A DNA stretch of 64,000 bases from Marinobacter sp. MDS2 (GTDB lineage: Bacteria > Pseudomonadota > Gammaproteobacteria > Pseudomonadales > Oleiphilaceae). This document shows positions 56,024 through 64,000 of the stretch, piece by piece. The translations under genes and the position numbers were made by a program. The stretch spans positions 744,001-808,000 of the forward strand of contig NZ_JAVAJF010000001.1 in NCBI RefSeq assembly GCF_030718085.1, written 5' to 3'. Under the pieces are notes generated by a model. It did not search any database, was not told the DNA's origin, and saw only the letters and a program-made list of their open reading frames with translations. How positions within the stretch are numbered: the stretch's first letter is position 1; each line of letters opens with the position of its first letter.

Positions 56024-56873
56024 AAATTTCTTCGAGATATTCATTGAGCGTCAGCGCCAGTTGGCTTTGCCAGTCTGGGAGCTGGATGTTTAGGGCTTGC
56101 TGCAATCTGGTTACGTCCATCCTTGAGTTCAGCGGGCGTTTTGCCGGTGTTGGGTAGTCGCTGGTGGGGATGGGGTTTGCTTTTGTGTTTTTGCCGGCCA
56201 GGCGGAAGATTTCTTTGGCGAAGCCTTGCCAGCTGGTTTCGCCGGTTGGGGCCAGGTGGTAGAGGCCGGTTTCCAGCTTACTATGGATGGCTAGTGCGGT
56301 TACCTGGGCGATGAGCCTTGCCGGTGTGGGTGCGCCGATCTGGTCTGCCACTATGTTGAGTTCGGTTTTGCTTTCGGCCAGGCGCAGCATGGTTTTCATG
56401 AAGTTGTTGCCGCGGGCGCTGTATACCCAGCTGGTGCGGAAGATGAGGTGGTCGGCTCCGCTTTGCTGGATGGCTTCATCGCCTTGTAGTTTGGTTTGGC
56501 CGTATACGCTCAGGGGGCCTGTGGGGCTGGTTTCCTGCCACGGGGCTGTGCCGGTGCCGGGGTAGACGTAGTCGCTGCTGTAGTGGACCAGGCGAGCGTT
56601 GTTGGCCTTTGAGTATTCTGCAAGCTGTTTGGGTAGGCCTGCGTTCAGGCGCTGGGCTTCGGTTTGCTGGGTTTCGGCGGCGTCTACGGCTGTCCAGGCT
56701 GCGGCGTTTACGATCAAGTTTGGCTTGATATTGGCCAGAAAGCGGTCAACGGCTTGCTCGTCCATTAGGTTCAGTTCTACTCTGCTTGGGGCGGATATGG
56801 TGCCCAAAGGGGAGAGAGTGCGATGGAGTTCGAAGCCTACTTGGCCGGTTTTGCCTAGTAATAGTATGTTCAT
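56016..56873 (-). CDS. rfbD: dTDP-4-dehydrorhamnose reductase
   Basis: 285 residues, SDR fold. MNILLLGKTGQVGFELHR binds NADPH; NAAAWTAVDAAE, YSSDYVYPGTG and the YxxxK in SVYGQTKLQGDEA are typical RmlD blocks. Its 3' end is built into a dispersed repeat. Confidence 0.95.
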   Translation of the reverse strand: MNILLLGKTGQVGFELHRTLSPLGTISAPSRVELNLMDEQAVDRFLANIKPNLIVNAAAWTAVDAAETQQTEAQRLNAGLPKQLAEYSKANNARLVHYSSDYVYPGTGTAPWQETSPTGPLSVYGQTKLQGDEAIQQSGADHLIFRTSWVYSARGNNFMKTMLRLAESKTELNIVADQIGAPTPARLIAQVTALAIHSKLETGLYHLAPTGETSWQGFAKEIFRLAGKNTKANPIPTSDYPTPAKRPLNSRMDVTRLQQALNIQLPDWQSQLALTLNEYLEEICH

Positions 56874-56909
56874 AGTTTGGGTGTGGTGTTGCCGAATTTG
56901 GGTGGCATG

Positions 56910-56937
56910 GGGGTCTGTCCTCGTAGGGACAGACCCC
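56910..56937. repeat. Hairpin repeat (copy 7) with adjacent 31-base duplication
   Basis: GGGGTCTGTCC-TCGTA-GGGACAGACCCC between rfbD and rfbB. The sequence GACAGACCCCGTCGGTGCTT onward is repeated imperfectly at 56968-56998 (GACAGGCCCCTTCGATGCTT). Confidence 0.88.
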
Positions 56938-56994
56938 GTCGGTGCTTTGGTGCCTTAGCTCCCTATGGACAGGCCCCTTCGATGCTTTGGTGAC

Positions 56995-58074
56995 TTAGTC
57001 TTTGCTTGCTACGCCCAGGCGTTCACGCTGGTAGCTGCCGTCTTGTACTCGTTGGCACCACTCTTGGTTATCCAGGTACCACTGGACGGTTTTTCGGATG
57101 CCGGTTTCGAAGGTTTCTTCCGGGGTCCAGCCCAGCTCTTTCTCGATTTTGCTAGCGTCGATCGCGTAGCGCATGTCGTGGCCGGGGCGATCTTTTACGG
57201 TGATGATGAGGTCGCGGTAGCTGGTTTCCTGTGGGCGCAGTTCCTGCAGGATGTCGCACAGGGTGTGGACTACTTCGATGTTCTGTTTTTCGTTGTGGCC
57301 ACCGATGTTGTAGGTTTCGCCTACTTTGCCTTCTGTTACCACTTTGTAGAGGGCTCGGGCGTGGTCTTCAACAAACAGCCAGTCTCGAATTTGGTCGCCT
57401 TTGCCGTATACCGGGAGCGGCTTGCCTTCCAGGGCGTTGAGGATCATCAGCGGGATGAGCTTTTCCGGGAAGTGGTAGGGGCCGTAGTTGTTACTGCAAT
57501 TAGTGACCAGTACCGGCAGGCCGTAGGTGCGTTGCCAGGCGCGTACCAGGTGGTCTGAGCTGGCTTTGCTGGCGCTGTAGGGGCTGCTTGGGGCGTAGGC
57601 GGTTTGTTCGGTGAACAGGTGTTGCTCTGCATCAGCCGCTTCACTTGGATGCGGGAGGTCGCCGTAGACTTCATCCGTGCTGATGTGGTGGAAGCGGAAG
57701 TTGGCTTTTTTATCGCCATCCAGTGCCTGCCAGTATTGGCGGGTGGCTTCCAGCAGGGTGTAGGTGCCTACGATGTTAGTTTCAATGAACTCTGCAGGGC
57801 CGTCTATGGAACGGTCTACGTGGCTTTCTGCAGCCAAGTGCATAACGGCGTCTGGTTGGTGTTGGGCTAGTACGCGCTCTAGCTCGGCGTGGTTGCAGAT
57901 GTTTACTTGTTCGAAGGTGTAGCGCTCGCTATCGCTGACCTCCGCCAGGCTTTCTAGGTTGCCGGCGTAGGTGAGTTTGTCGACGTTGACCACTTCATCG
58001 TTGGTGTTGGTGATGATGTGGCGGATGACGGCGGAGCCTATGAAGCCGGCGCCGCCGGTTACTAAGAGTTTCAT
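56995..58074 (-). CDS. rfbB: dTDP-glucose 4,6-dehydratase
   Basis: 359 residues from ATG 58074. [20 protein letters not shown] (NAD site), [15 protein letters not shown], the TDE catalytic motif in [12 protein letters not shown], and YxxxK in [13 protein letters not shown]. The frame stays open upstream through a hairpin repeat to 58362, but that stretch has no family similarity and is excluded. Confidence 0.96.
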   Translation of the reverse strand: MKLLVTGGAGFIGSAVIRHIITNTNDEVVNVDKLTYAGNLESLAEVSDSERYTFEQVNICNHAELERVLAQHQPDAVMHLAAESHVDRSIDGPAEFIETNIVGTYTLLEATRQYWQALDGDKKANFRFHHISTDEVYGDLPHPSEAADAEQHLFTEQTAYAPSSPYSASKASSDHLVRAWQRTYGLPVLVTNCSNNYGPYHFPEKLIPLMILNALEGKPLPVYGKGDQIRDWLFVEDHARALYKVVTEGKVGETYNIGGHNEKQNIEVVHTLCDILQELRPQETSYRDLIITVKDRPGHDMRYAIDASKIEKELGWTPEETFETGIRKTVQWYLDNQEWCQRVQDGSYQRERLGVASKD

Positions 58075-58117
58075 TTTGGTGCTTTGCTCGGGTTTTGAGT
58101 TTGTCGCTGGCTTTGGT

Positions 58118-58145
58118 GGGGTCTGACCTCGTAGGGTCAGACCCC
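58118..58145. repeat. Hairpin repeat (copy 8)
   Basis: GGGGTCTGACC-TCGTA-GGGTCAGACCCC between rfbB and wzc, followed by TTTGTAGA as in copy 3. Confidence 0.9.
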
Positions 58146-58175
58146 TTTGTAGATTGCCGGGTTGGTGCTGCTTTC

Positions 58176-60383
58176 CTACTCGGATTTGTAGGCGTAGTTG
58201 TAGTAGCCGTAGTAGCCGTAACTGGTGGCTGCTTTCTTTTCCATCGCGTTTAGAATTACGCCTTTGATCGTCACGCCACCGTTCGCTAAGCGGGTTTCGG
58301 CTATCTGAACTTCTTTTGGTGTGGTTACCCCAAAACGAACGACCATCAGTGTTGTGCCGCACTGTTTGCCGATGATGGCTGCGTCGGTTACGGCTAGAAT
58401 CGGAGGCGTGTCTATGATCACCAAATCAAATTGGCTACTCAGATACTCCATAAACTCAGTAAAACGTGCCTGCATCAGTAGCTCTGACGGATTGGGAGGA
58501 GCACTGCCTCGGCTTACCCAACTGAGGCGTTCCAATTCCGTAGGCCGTACAGCTTGCTCGAATTCCAGCTTGCCGGCGAGCACGTCAGACAAGCCGTCTT
58601 TAGAATCTTGGCCTAGCTCTTGGTGTACATGGCCTTTGCGCATATCGCCGTCTACCACTACCACTCTCTGGCCGGCCTGCGCACAGATTGCGGCGAGGTT
58701 GGTGGACGTGAAACTTTTACCGATACTCGGGCTCGGGCCCGTAATCACCAAGCGGTTGTCGGTACTTTCCATCATGGCGAAGTGTAGCGAGGTACGCAGG
58801 CTTCGAATGGCTTCAATCGAGAGATCCGCGGGGTTACGCACGGCTAACAGGCCGGCGTTGGTCCGCTTGCCTCGGGACTTCTTCGCTTTCTCGTTGCGGC
58901 GTTTTTCTTCTTCAGAAAGCGGCACGGTTGCGTATACCGGAAGGTCCAGCTCTTCCAATTGTTCGGGGGAGACAAGTCCACGGTTAAAGGCGGCACGGAG
59001 CAACACGATGATCATGGCCAGCAGCAACCCACTCATGCCTGCCACGGCGACAATCAAGTTGCGTTTAGGAGCTACCTGGCCTTGAACTACGGCATCGTCC
59101 AGTATGCGTACATTACCCACGGTACCGGCACGGGCCAGTCTCAACTCTTGCATACGGTTGAGCAGTTGCACGTAGATTTCTTGAGTGACTTTTACATCGC
59201 GGCTCAGGCGCAGGATTTGCTGCTGGGTTTCTGGCAGGTTACCCGTGCGCTCTTCCAAGCGCTCTTTTTCCCGCATCAGCTGTTCTTTCTTTTCAAGCAG
59301 TGAACGGTAAACAGGATGATTTGGCGTAAAACGGCGAGCCAGTTCAGATTCCTGTAACTGCAGTTCGTTCAAACTACTTTCAATCGCTACCAAGCTGTTT
59401 AGTGCGTTCTGGGTTTCAAAACTCAGGTCTATGCTGTCACTTTGCAGACGGTATTCGTTTAAGCGGTTTTCTGCTTCGTTTAACTGCTCTCGAACCTTAG
59501 GGGCTTGCTCTTCCAGAAATTCCAGGCTTTTATCGGCCTCGGCAGCTTGGCGGGCTACGTTCTGAGTGAGGAAGACCTCGTTCATGGCATTCAGGCTACT
59601 TACGAGCTCTTGTTCGTTCACACCTGTCAGCTCCAACCGGAGCATGCCGGTATCCTTACCTAAGGTGTTAATGCTCAGGCGTCTCAATAAACCTCTGATT
59701 GCTGCGAGCCGGCTTTTCTTAACCACGATGAAAGTAGCACCGGCGGGAGCGCTTAGCTCAGAAACAGTTAGCTCAATCCATGGTTTTTCTATTGTGAGCA
59801 TCTCGCCCACGATTCCCTTACCCAAGCTATCACCATGTCCGTTTAACAGGGTGTAACTATTGTTGCCATCGGAGCGCAAGGTGAACTGCAGCGTCTCGCT
59901 GTTGTGAGCGGTTACTAGCCGCCCTATGCGCAGCGTGTCGCCCGCCCACACCGTGTTACTTCCCTCTGCAAGACTGGGGCGTTTGATGCCTTTGCGTAAC
60001 AACCAGTCACCAATTACCGGCCACGTGCTTGGAACAATCTCTACAGCCAAGCCGGTCTGATCTACAACCTGTCCGAGAATCAGGCGTGAGCGTAGTATCT
60101 CAACTTCGGTACTGGTGCTGGGTTCCTGTTCGCCTAGCAATTTGTTCATATCAGCACCACCGATCGTGCCGGATTTTTGCTCAATCTGCACCAGCGCATC
60201 CGCTTTGTATTCAGGTGTTGCCAAAGTGGCGTAGACAAGGCCAGCCAGTGCGAGAACAACCGTCAGAATGACGATGAATATTTTATGATCCCACAGGCTG
60301 CCCAGTAGAAAACCAATATCAATTTCATCGTTATCTTGTGCGGTTTCGCGGGTACGCGTTGAAGCATTGTTTGCTTGAGTCAT
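58176..60383 (-). CDS. wzc: Polysaccharide co-polymerase and tyrosine autokinase (Wzc)
   Basis: 735 residues. N-terminal Wzz domain (membrane helix about 32-52), a long periplasmic coiled coil with the [11 protein letters not shown] segment before the second helix (about 445-465), then a cytoplasmic BY-kinase: Walker [19 protein letters not shown]' [11 protein letters not shown], Walker [11 protein letters not shown]. The C-terminus ends in a tyrosine cluster ([15 protein letters not shown]), the autophosphorylation tail removed by Wzb. Controls capsule polymerisation and export through Wza. Confidence 0.96.
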   Translation of the reverse strand: MTQANNASTRTRETAQDNDEIDIGFLLGSLWDHKIFIVILTVVLALAGLVYATLATPEYKADALVQIEQKSGTIGGADMNKLLGEQEPSTSTEVEILRSRLILGQVVDQTGLAVEIVPSTWPVIGDWLLRKGIKRPSLAEGSNTVWAGDTLRIGRLVTAHNSETLQFTLRSDGNNSYTLLNGHGDSLGKGIVGEMLTIEKPWIELTVSELSAPAGATFIVVKKSRLAAIRGLLRRLSINTLGKDTGMLRLELTGVNEQELVSSLNAMNEVFLTQNVARQAAEADKSLEFLEEQAPKVREQLNEAENRLNEYRLQSDSIDLSFETQNALNSLVAIESSLNELQLQESELARRFTPNHPVYRSLLEKKEQLMREKERLEERTGNLPETQQQILRLSRDVKVTQEIYVQLLNRMQELRLARAGTVGNVRILDDAVVQGQVAPKRNLIVAVAGMSGLLLAMIIVLLRAAFNRGLVSPEQLEELDLPVYATVPLSEEEKRRNEKAKKSRGKRTNAGLLAVRNPADLSIEAIRSLRTSLHFAMMESTDNRLVITGPSPSIGKSFTSTNLAAICAQAGQRVVVVDGDMRKGHVHQELGQDSKDGLSDVLAGKLEFEQAVRPTELERLSWVSRGSAPPNPSELLMQARFTEFMEYLSSQFDLVIIDTPPILAVTDAAIIGKQCGTTLMVVRFGVTTPKEVQIAETRLANGGVTIKGVILNAMEKKAATSYGYYGYYNYAYKSE

Positions 60384-60398
60384 TCGTCGCTCTTGCTG

Positions 60399-60833
60399 TT
60401 ATTTCAATCGGGGAAGCCAGGCGTGTACGGCTTCTTCGAGTAGTTGATGTACGTGCACGAAAGCTTCGCGGCTTTTTTTATAGGGGTCTGGAACGTCCGG
60501 CTTTCCCGGTAGCCAGTGGCTGAGCAGCATGGTTTTACCGGCGGCAGTTGGATCCAGCGTGCGAACCTGGGCCCGCTGCCCTTCACTCATAACAAAAATA
60601 AGATCGGCTCGCCGCAGGTGATCAATCGTCACTTGCCTTGCCCTATGCTGGCTGAGATCCAGGCCCGCCTGTTCTGCCAGGCCAGCCGCCGTTGCGTCTG
60701 CGCCATGATCTACGAGCGCCCCCAACCCTGCAGATTCAACGGTCTTTTCTGGCAGACTCTTTTTCAACAATGCTTCTGCGACCGGGCTACGACAAATGTT
60801 GCCCACGCAAAGCACCAATATATGATTAAACAT
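60399..60833 (-). CDS. wzb: Low-molecular-weight protein tyrosine phosphatase (Wzb)
   Basis: 144 residues from ATG 60833. Catalytic CX5R loop in LCVGNICRSP and the general-acid Asp in VPDPYKKS. Dephosphorylates the Wzc tail. It begins 10 bases after wza and ends 15 bases before wzc. The frame is open further upstream but that part overlaps wza and is excluded. Confidence 0.95.
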   Translation of the reverse strand: MFNHILVLCVGNICRSPVAEALLKKSLPEKTVESAGLGALVDHGADATAAGLAEQAGLDLSQHRARQVTIDHLRRADLIFVMSEGQRAQVRTLDPTAAGKTMLLSHWLPGKPDVPDPYKKSREAFVHVHQLLEEAVHAWLPRLK

Positions 60834-60843
60834 GGGCTTAGGC

Positions 60844-61968
60844 TCAGTTACCGAGATTAAGGGCCCGGTCACCCAGGAACAGGGCCGAGAAGGATGGCAC
60901 CAACAACGATACGACACGGTTCCAGCGCGCCAGAGGGGCAGCAGTTACATAGACCATGTCGCGATTTTGCAGATTAAAACTGTCCGCCAACACCAGGGCT
61001 GTCGCGTCTTTCAGGTTCAGCTGATACATGTCGATTAAGTGTTCGCTCTCTGGTGAGGCGTTTTCCGAACGCCTTACAACGAACACTCCCGTCGCATCCG
61101 ACTGGCGCTGGTCCAGGCCACCCACATTCGAAATCGCTTCGGCCAGGGTTAGGCCATTTCGCCCCATCGGCAGGGTTTTCGTGGTGCCCACTTCACCCAA
61201 GACAAACACTTTCTGATCGTCACCCAGTGGAACGTTGATCACGTCGCCACTTTGCAGCAATACGTTATGCAGTTTGTTGCCCTGCTCGTACACGGCTTTC
61301 AATGAGAGGCGATAATCCATGCCATCACGGGTAAGGGTTACGTTGCGCCAGTCTGCACCTTCTGACATATCCAACCCGCCCGCCTGGCTGATGGCATCGA
61401 CGATGCGCGTGGGTACATTCGTGAGCGGGTAAACCCCTGGCTTCTCAACCGCACCACTCACGTAAACCCGCTGGCTGCGAAAACCGGCCACTGACACATC
61501 TACCTGGGGCGATTCGATGTAAGTTGATAGGCGACTGGCGATTTCCTCACGGATTTCCAGCGTCGTAAGCCCTACCACATCTACATAGCCGATGTACGGG
61601 TAGTAGATGGTGCCGTTCTCATTCACCACGTTGCCGGATTCTTGGGAGCTGCGGTTGGAGCCTGCCGGTATGGTCAACTCTGGGTGGTCCCAAACCGTGA
61701 CCTGTAAAACATCACCAATACCGATGCGGTATTCGTATTCGCTGTCTTCGCGGATAAGCTCGGCGCTAGGTACCGGCACTTCGGCCGCGATGGCGTGGCG
61801 CAAGGTATCAGGTCCAATGCGGCTGACGTTCACCAAGCTCGAGAGGTTTTCTTCTTTCGGGCTTTCGTAATCGGCATTCCAGCCGCCAGTACTGATGTGC
61901 GACCCAGGTGCGAAGGCGCAGCCTTGCAGAGCCAATAAAGCGAAAGGGAGCAAAATCCTTAAAAACAT
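60844..61968 (-). CDS. wza: Outer-membrane polysaccharide export lipoprotein (Wza)
   Basis: 374 residues. Lipoprotein signal with lipobox LQGC (Cys17). Poly_export domain YRIGIGDVLQVTVWDHPEL, then SLBB repeats (VYVSGAVEKPGVYPLTNVPT and VFVLGEVGTTKTLPMGRNG), and a C-terminal amphipathic helix region that forms the outer-membrane pore. Forms the octameric export channel contacting Wzc. Confidence 0.95.
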   Translation of the reverse strand: MFLRILLPFALLALQGCAFAPGSHISTGGWNADYESPKEENLSSLVNVSRIGPDTLRHAIAAEVPVPSAELIREDSEYEYRIGIGDVLQVTVWDHPELTIPAGSNRSSQESGNVVNENGTIYYPYIGYVDVVGLTTLEIREEIASRLSTYIESPQVDVSVAGFRSQRVYVSGAVEKPGVYPLTNVPTRIVDAISQAGGLDMSEGADWRNVTLTRDGMDYRLSLKAVYEQGNKLHNVLLQSGDVINVPLGDDQKVFVLGEVGTTKTLPMGRNGLTLAEAISNVGGLDQRQSDATGVFVVRRSENASPESEHLIDMYQLNLKDATALVLADSFNLQNRDMVYVTAAPLARWNRVVSLLVPSFSALFLGDRALNLGN

Positions 61969-62060
61969 AGTCGTGGTGCCGGGGCAATTTTGGTTGTTTG
62001 GGAGCCGATAATAACCGGAACTTTACTTTGTTGCATGCCTAGGGTGCCAGAAAGCAAACC

Positions 62061-63557
62061 CTAAAAGTGATAACGCCAACTCGCGCCGGCAGACCACTGA
62101 TCGAGTTCACCCGAAGCCAACTCGATTTTCTTGTCGGTGCCGCGCAGGTTGATCTCCAGCCTGCCCTTGAGGAAATCGGTGCTATAACCAAGATTAAGAA
62201 TGCCGACTTTCTGGTTGTTTGCGGGAACAAAGTACTGCACGCTGGGGTCTGGCATCACAGTGCGTACAACGCCGTCACTGTTCAGCTCTGCGTAGCTGAT
62301 AGTCGCAGAGAGGTTGTCGCCGTTATCGAAAAACTGGAACGCGCCAAGGGAGATCGCGTCAGCGTCGCCTTCGAATGTGCTGGCCAAGTTTCGGCCGTGG
62401 TGTCGGTAGCCGGTATTGTAGTTAAAGTGGTTGTACGTAATATTGGGCATGGCGTCGCCAAAGAGGTAGTCCGCCGTGGTGTTGGCATATTCCAAGAACC
62501 ATTGCTGGTCTGTGTTGAGGAAACCCGTCGTCCAATCCAACCCCAACAACCAAGACTTCCGTGCGGGGAAAGCCCCTGCTTCGTCTTCACCCATCATTTG
62601 GGTGTACAGCCCCATACTCTGGTTGCCCACAGAAAAGCCGTAACGGATGTCGATACTGGCGAGCTGGTTGCCCGGGTCGTTTTCGCCACCGTCTTGGCTG
62701 TTGTCTCTACCCGTTAGGGCATTCCACAAAGTGGAGCCGTTTTCAGGCCGACCTTCGCCGCCGAACATAATGGCCCGCGAGAGGCCGACATCAAGGCCCT
62801 GTATTGGGCGGAATGTAACTCGCATGCCGATGAGCTTGGGTTCGTCAATCACTCGCTCATCCTGAAACTGGCCGGCAAAGAGGGTGACATTCCAAGGGCC
62901 GATCCAGCTCAGCCATGAGGATGCGGGTGCGATGTCCCGCTTTCGATTTAGCCACACCGCCGGAATGGGCCGCGCGTTATTCGAAAGAATCAAGCTAGAT
63001 TGCCAACCCGGCCCCCACCAGCGGTCGATCGCGCCCGCGCCAAACACCCAGTTGCCAAGCGTGGCAGCGAGGTAGCTGCCATCGTAACGGTATTCTTCAT
63101 CGTCTGTCGGGTTAGCGACAACCGAAGGCGATAGGCCAAGCGCCCAGTATTCGCCTTGCCATTGCAAATCTAGTGTTGCTTGCCCTTCTTCCTGGCGGGT
63201 ACCGCTAAAGCCCTGTACCAACGGCTGCTCGGAACTGCCCGCCAGTGAGACCTCGGCGCGTGTACCGCTGGAAAATTGCGCTTGTTGTTCGGCATTCAAA
63301 TACGCCATGGCACCGGCTGTTGCGGTGGCATCGGAGGTAACACTGCTGTTGATGCCTTTCGCTACACTGCTCCACATCACCGGCCAGGTAGTAACAGTTC
63401 GATCAAAATGACCGCGGTCCGCCAGCTTTTGCAGTGCAAAACGGGCACGAGCATCGCCGGGTTCGATCCAAGGTGAGGCATAGGTGGCCGTGGTGGTAAC
63501 AAGGCCGATCAGGCACGCTACCGCCCCACCGACCCGAGTCCAGTGCGTTAAGGGCAT
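62061..63557 (-). CDS. wzi: Capsule assembly protein Wzi
   Basis: 498 residues from ATG 63557. Signal peptide MPLTHWTRVGGAVACLIGL... with cleavage after about residue 28 (ATYA-S). An outer-membrane beta-barrel of the Wzi family: IDRWWGPGWQSSLILSNNARPIPA is the family hallmark, and it ends in aromatic SWRYHF typical of barrel C-termini. Anchors capsule to the cell surface in E. coli. First gene of the operon; the ops element lies within codons 11-15 or so. Confidence 0.93.
   Translation of the reverse strand: MPLTHWTRVGGAVACLIGLVTTTATYASPWIEPGDARARFALQKLADRGHFDRTVTTWPVMWSSVAKGINSSVTSDATATAGAMAYLNAEQQAQFSSGTRAEVSLAGSSEQPLVQGFSGTRQEEGQATLDLQWQGEYWALGLSPSVVANPTDDEEYRYDGSYLAATLGNWVFGAGAIDRWWGPGWQSSLILSNNARPIPAVWLNRKRDIAPASSWLSWIGPWNVTLFAGQFQDERVIDEPKLIGMRVTFRPIQGLDVGLSRAIMFGGEGRPENGSTLWNALTGRDNSQDGGENDPGNQLASIDIRYGFSVGNQSMGLYTQMMGEDEAGAFPARKSWLLGLDWTTGFLNTDQQWFLEYANTTADYLFGDAMPNITYNHFNYNTGYRHHGRNLASTFEGDADAISLGAFQFFDNGDNLSATISYAELNSDGVVRTVMPDPSVQYFVPANNQKVGILNLGYSTDFLKGRLEINLRGTDKKIELASGELDQWSAGASWRYHF
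63514..63525 (-). promoter_or_regulatory. ops/JUMPstart element for RfaH
   Basis: The minus strand reads GGGGCGGTAGCGTG (63527-63514), containing the complete 12-base ops core GGCGGTAGCGTG plus upstream GG as in JUMPstart. It is on the non-template strand of the capsule operon, 32 bases into wzi, and rfaH itself lies just upstream. Confidence 0.85.
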
Positions 63558-63660
63558 ACGATTTACTTTTTCAGTGCAGGGAAAAAAGCCAAGAAAGGAA
63601 GGCCCTAACGTGATCCCTGTCAGGTTTTTGAAAAAAATTACTATTCCGAAGCGGTGGGGA

Positions 63661-63688
63661 ATTCTACTAGAAGCTGCGTGACAAACAA
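63661..63688 (-). promoter_or_regulatory. Possible sigma-70 promoter of the capsule operon
   Basis: TTGTTT, 16 bases, TAGAAT on the minus strand, about 105 bases before the wzi ATG and about 135 before the ops core, a typical RfaH-leader distance. Confidence 0.4.
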
Positions 63689-63770
63689 GTGACAATTACT
63701 GTTGCATGCAAATAATCAACAAGTTACCAACGTAAACTTTTGTAAAAGGCCTAATATGGGGTCATAATAT

Positions 63771-63784
63771 GGGGTCAGACCCCC
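63771..63784. repeat. GGGGTCAGACCCC palindrome (copy 9)
   Basis: Palindrome followed by GATACATTT as in copy 1; preceded by a short direct duplication of ATATGGGGTCA (63755-63765 and 63768-63777). Lies between rfaH and wzi. Confidence 0.85.
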
Positions 63785-63827
63785 GATACATTTGAGAGCT
63801 CTAAACGCACCCTGACCTGCGTTTAGC

Positions 63828-64000
63828 TTAAGACCGAATTGCCGACACCGGCACACTCACCCGCTGCTGTTTCTGCATGAAGCTGATTAGCACAATGGCG
63901 CGCTCTTCGCCGTCGTAAGCCTGAAAAATAGCGCCCAAGCCTTTGAACGGGCCATCGTCCAGCTCTATTGCCTGCCCTGCCTTAATACCACCCTGCTCCG
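63828..64000 (-). CDS. rfaH: Transcription antiterminator RfaH, C-terminal fragment
   Basis: The last 56 residues are visible, EQGGIKAGQAIELDDGPFKG...VSAIRS, running off the right edge. GxxVxIxxGPFxGLxAIF is the KOW-domain block of RfaH/NusG, and the DGEERAIVLISFM continuation is RfaH-like. RfaH is recruited at ops and suppresses pausing and Rho termination in long surface-polysaccharide operons. Its position immediately upstream of wzi fits control of this operon. Confidence 0.85.
   Translation of the reverse strand, partial: EQGGIKAGQAIELDDGPFKGLGAIFQAYDGEERAIVLISFMQKQQRVSVPVSAIRS

Noticed and set aside
58075..58362. N-terminal extension of rfbB by 96 codons
   Set aside because: The added residues are Arg/Gln-rich, pass through a dispersed hairpin repeat and overlap wzc; ATG 58074 begins exactly at the conserved NAD motif.
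63558..63695. Upstream extension of wzi
   Set aside because: Adds 46 non-conserved residues in front of a complete signal peptide; ATG 63557 is preferred. If the longer form were real, ops would still be inside the coding region.
1..64000. tRNA, rRNA, CRISPR arrays, integrase or att sites
   Set aside because: Looked for while reading both strands; none seen. The only mobile-element trace is the decayed IS5-type fragment and the small dispersed repeats.

Overview
The window looks like a chromosomal segment of a marine gammaproteobacterium, most likely Marinobacter or a close relative (inference). The clues are an MvaT-type H-NS protein, a pseudaminic acid flagellar glycosylation locus, a typical RfaH, and gene styles familiar from that group. 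Almost everything is on the minus strand, so in transcription order the window is read from right to left. It is essentially one long surface-glycan region. No rRNA, tRNA or CRISPR array was seen.

Region 1 (1-11.1 kb): flagellin and its glycosylation. A short flagellin gene with a well-formed sigma-28 promoter lies downstream of a Maf-type (DUF115) glycosyltransferase, an unknown 201-residue protein and a pseudaminic acid operon (pseB-pseC-pseF-pseG-LbH acyltransferase-KAS III-ACP-pseI). No PseH-type GNAT is present. The ACP, ketoacyl synthase and left-handed-beta-helix acyltransferase suggest a non-acetyl or alternative acyl decoration.

Region 2 (11.1-18.3 kb): a housekeeping/regulatory spacer holding a decayed IS5-type transposase, sbcB, a secreted DUF6160-like protein, a response regulator with a CheC-like output domain translationally adjacent to a PAS-GGDEF diguanylate cyclase, a hipBA toxin-antitoxin pair with a clear inverted-repeat operator, and mvaT.

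Region 3 (18.3-31.5 kb): a Wzx/Wzy/Wzz polysaccharide (O-antigen-like) operon. It encodes WecA, Wzz, Wzx, Wzy, a GT4, and a full PglC-D-E-F-like set for an N,N'-diacetylbacillosamine-type sugar, then a beta-CASP metallo-beta-lactamase-fold protein and a TviB/WbpO UDP-HexNAc dehydrogenase.

Region 4 (31.6-37.5 kb): an SLC13 permease with cysD-cysN-cysC (sulfate activation to PAPS), and a DHH-family phosphoesterase.

Region 5 (37.5-63.6 kb): a second Wzx/Wzy system of capsule type. It begins with wzi-wza-wzb-wzc, then dTDP-rhamnose genes rfbBDA/C, an OafA-like acyltransferase, a flippase, two PAPS-dependent sulfotransferases, one GT2, five GT4s, an AsnB amidotransferase, an EpsG-like polymerase, a YdcF protein and a TviC/WbpP epimerase. 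The part from about 46 to 51 kb is visibly more AT-rich and probably a recent acquisition. The window ends in the C-terminus of rfaH (63.8-64.0 kb). A perfect ops/JUMPstart core (12 bases plus flanking match) lies on the transcribed strand just inside wzi, so RfaH very likely controls the capsule operon.

Taken together: the flagellar filament is probably decorated with pseudaminic acid; one operon builds a bacillosamine-initiated O-antigen-like chain; and an RfaH-controlled operon builds a rhamnose- and uronamide-containing capsule that is probably sulfated, with PAPS supplied by the genes between the two operons. Two families of dispersed hairpin repeats (GGGGTCAGACCCC-type and GCCACGRA-type) punctuate the polysaccharide genes. 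One copy pair has been absorbed in frame into a coding sequence.
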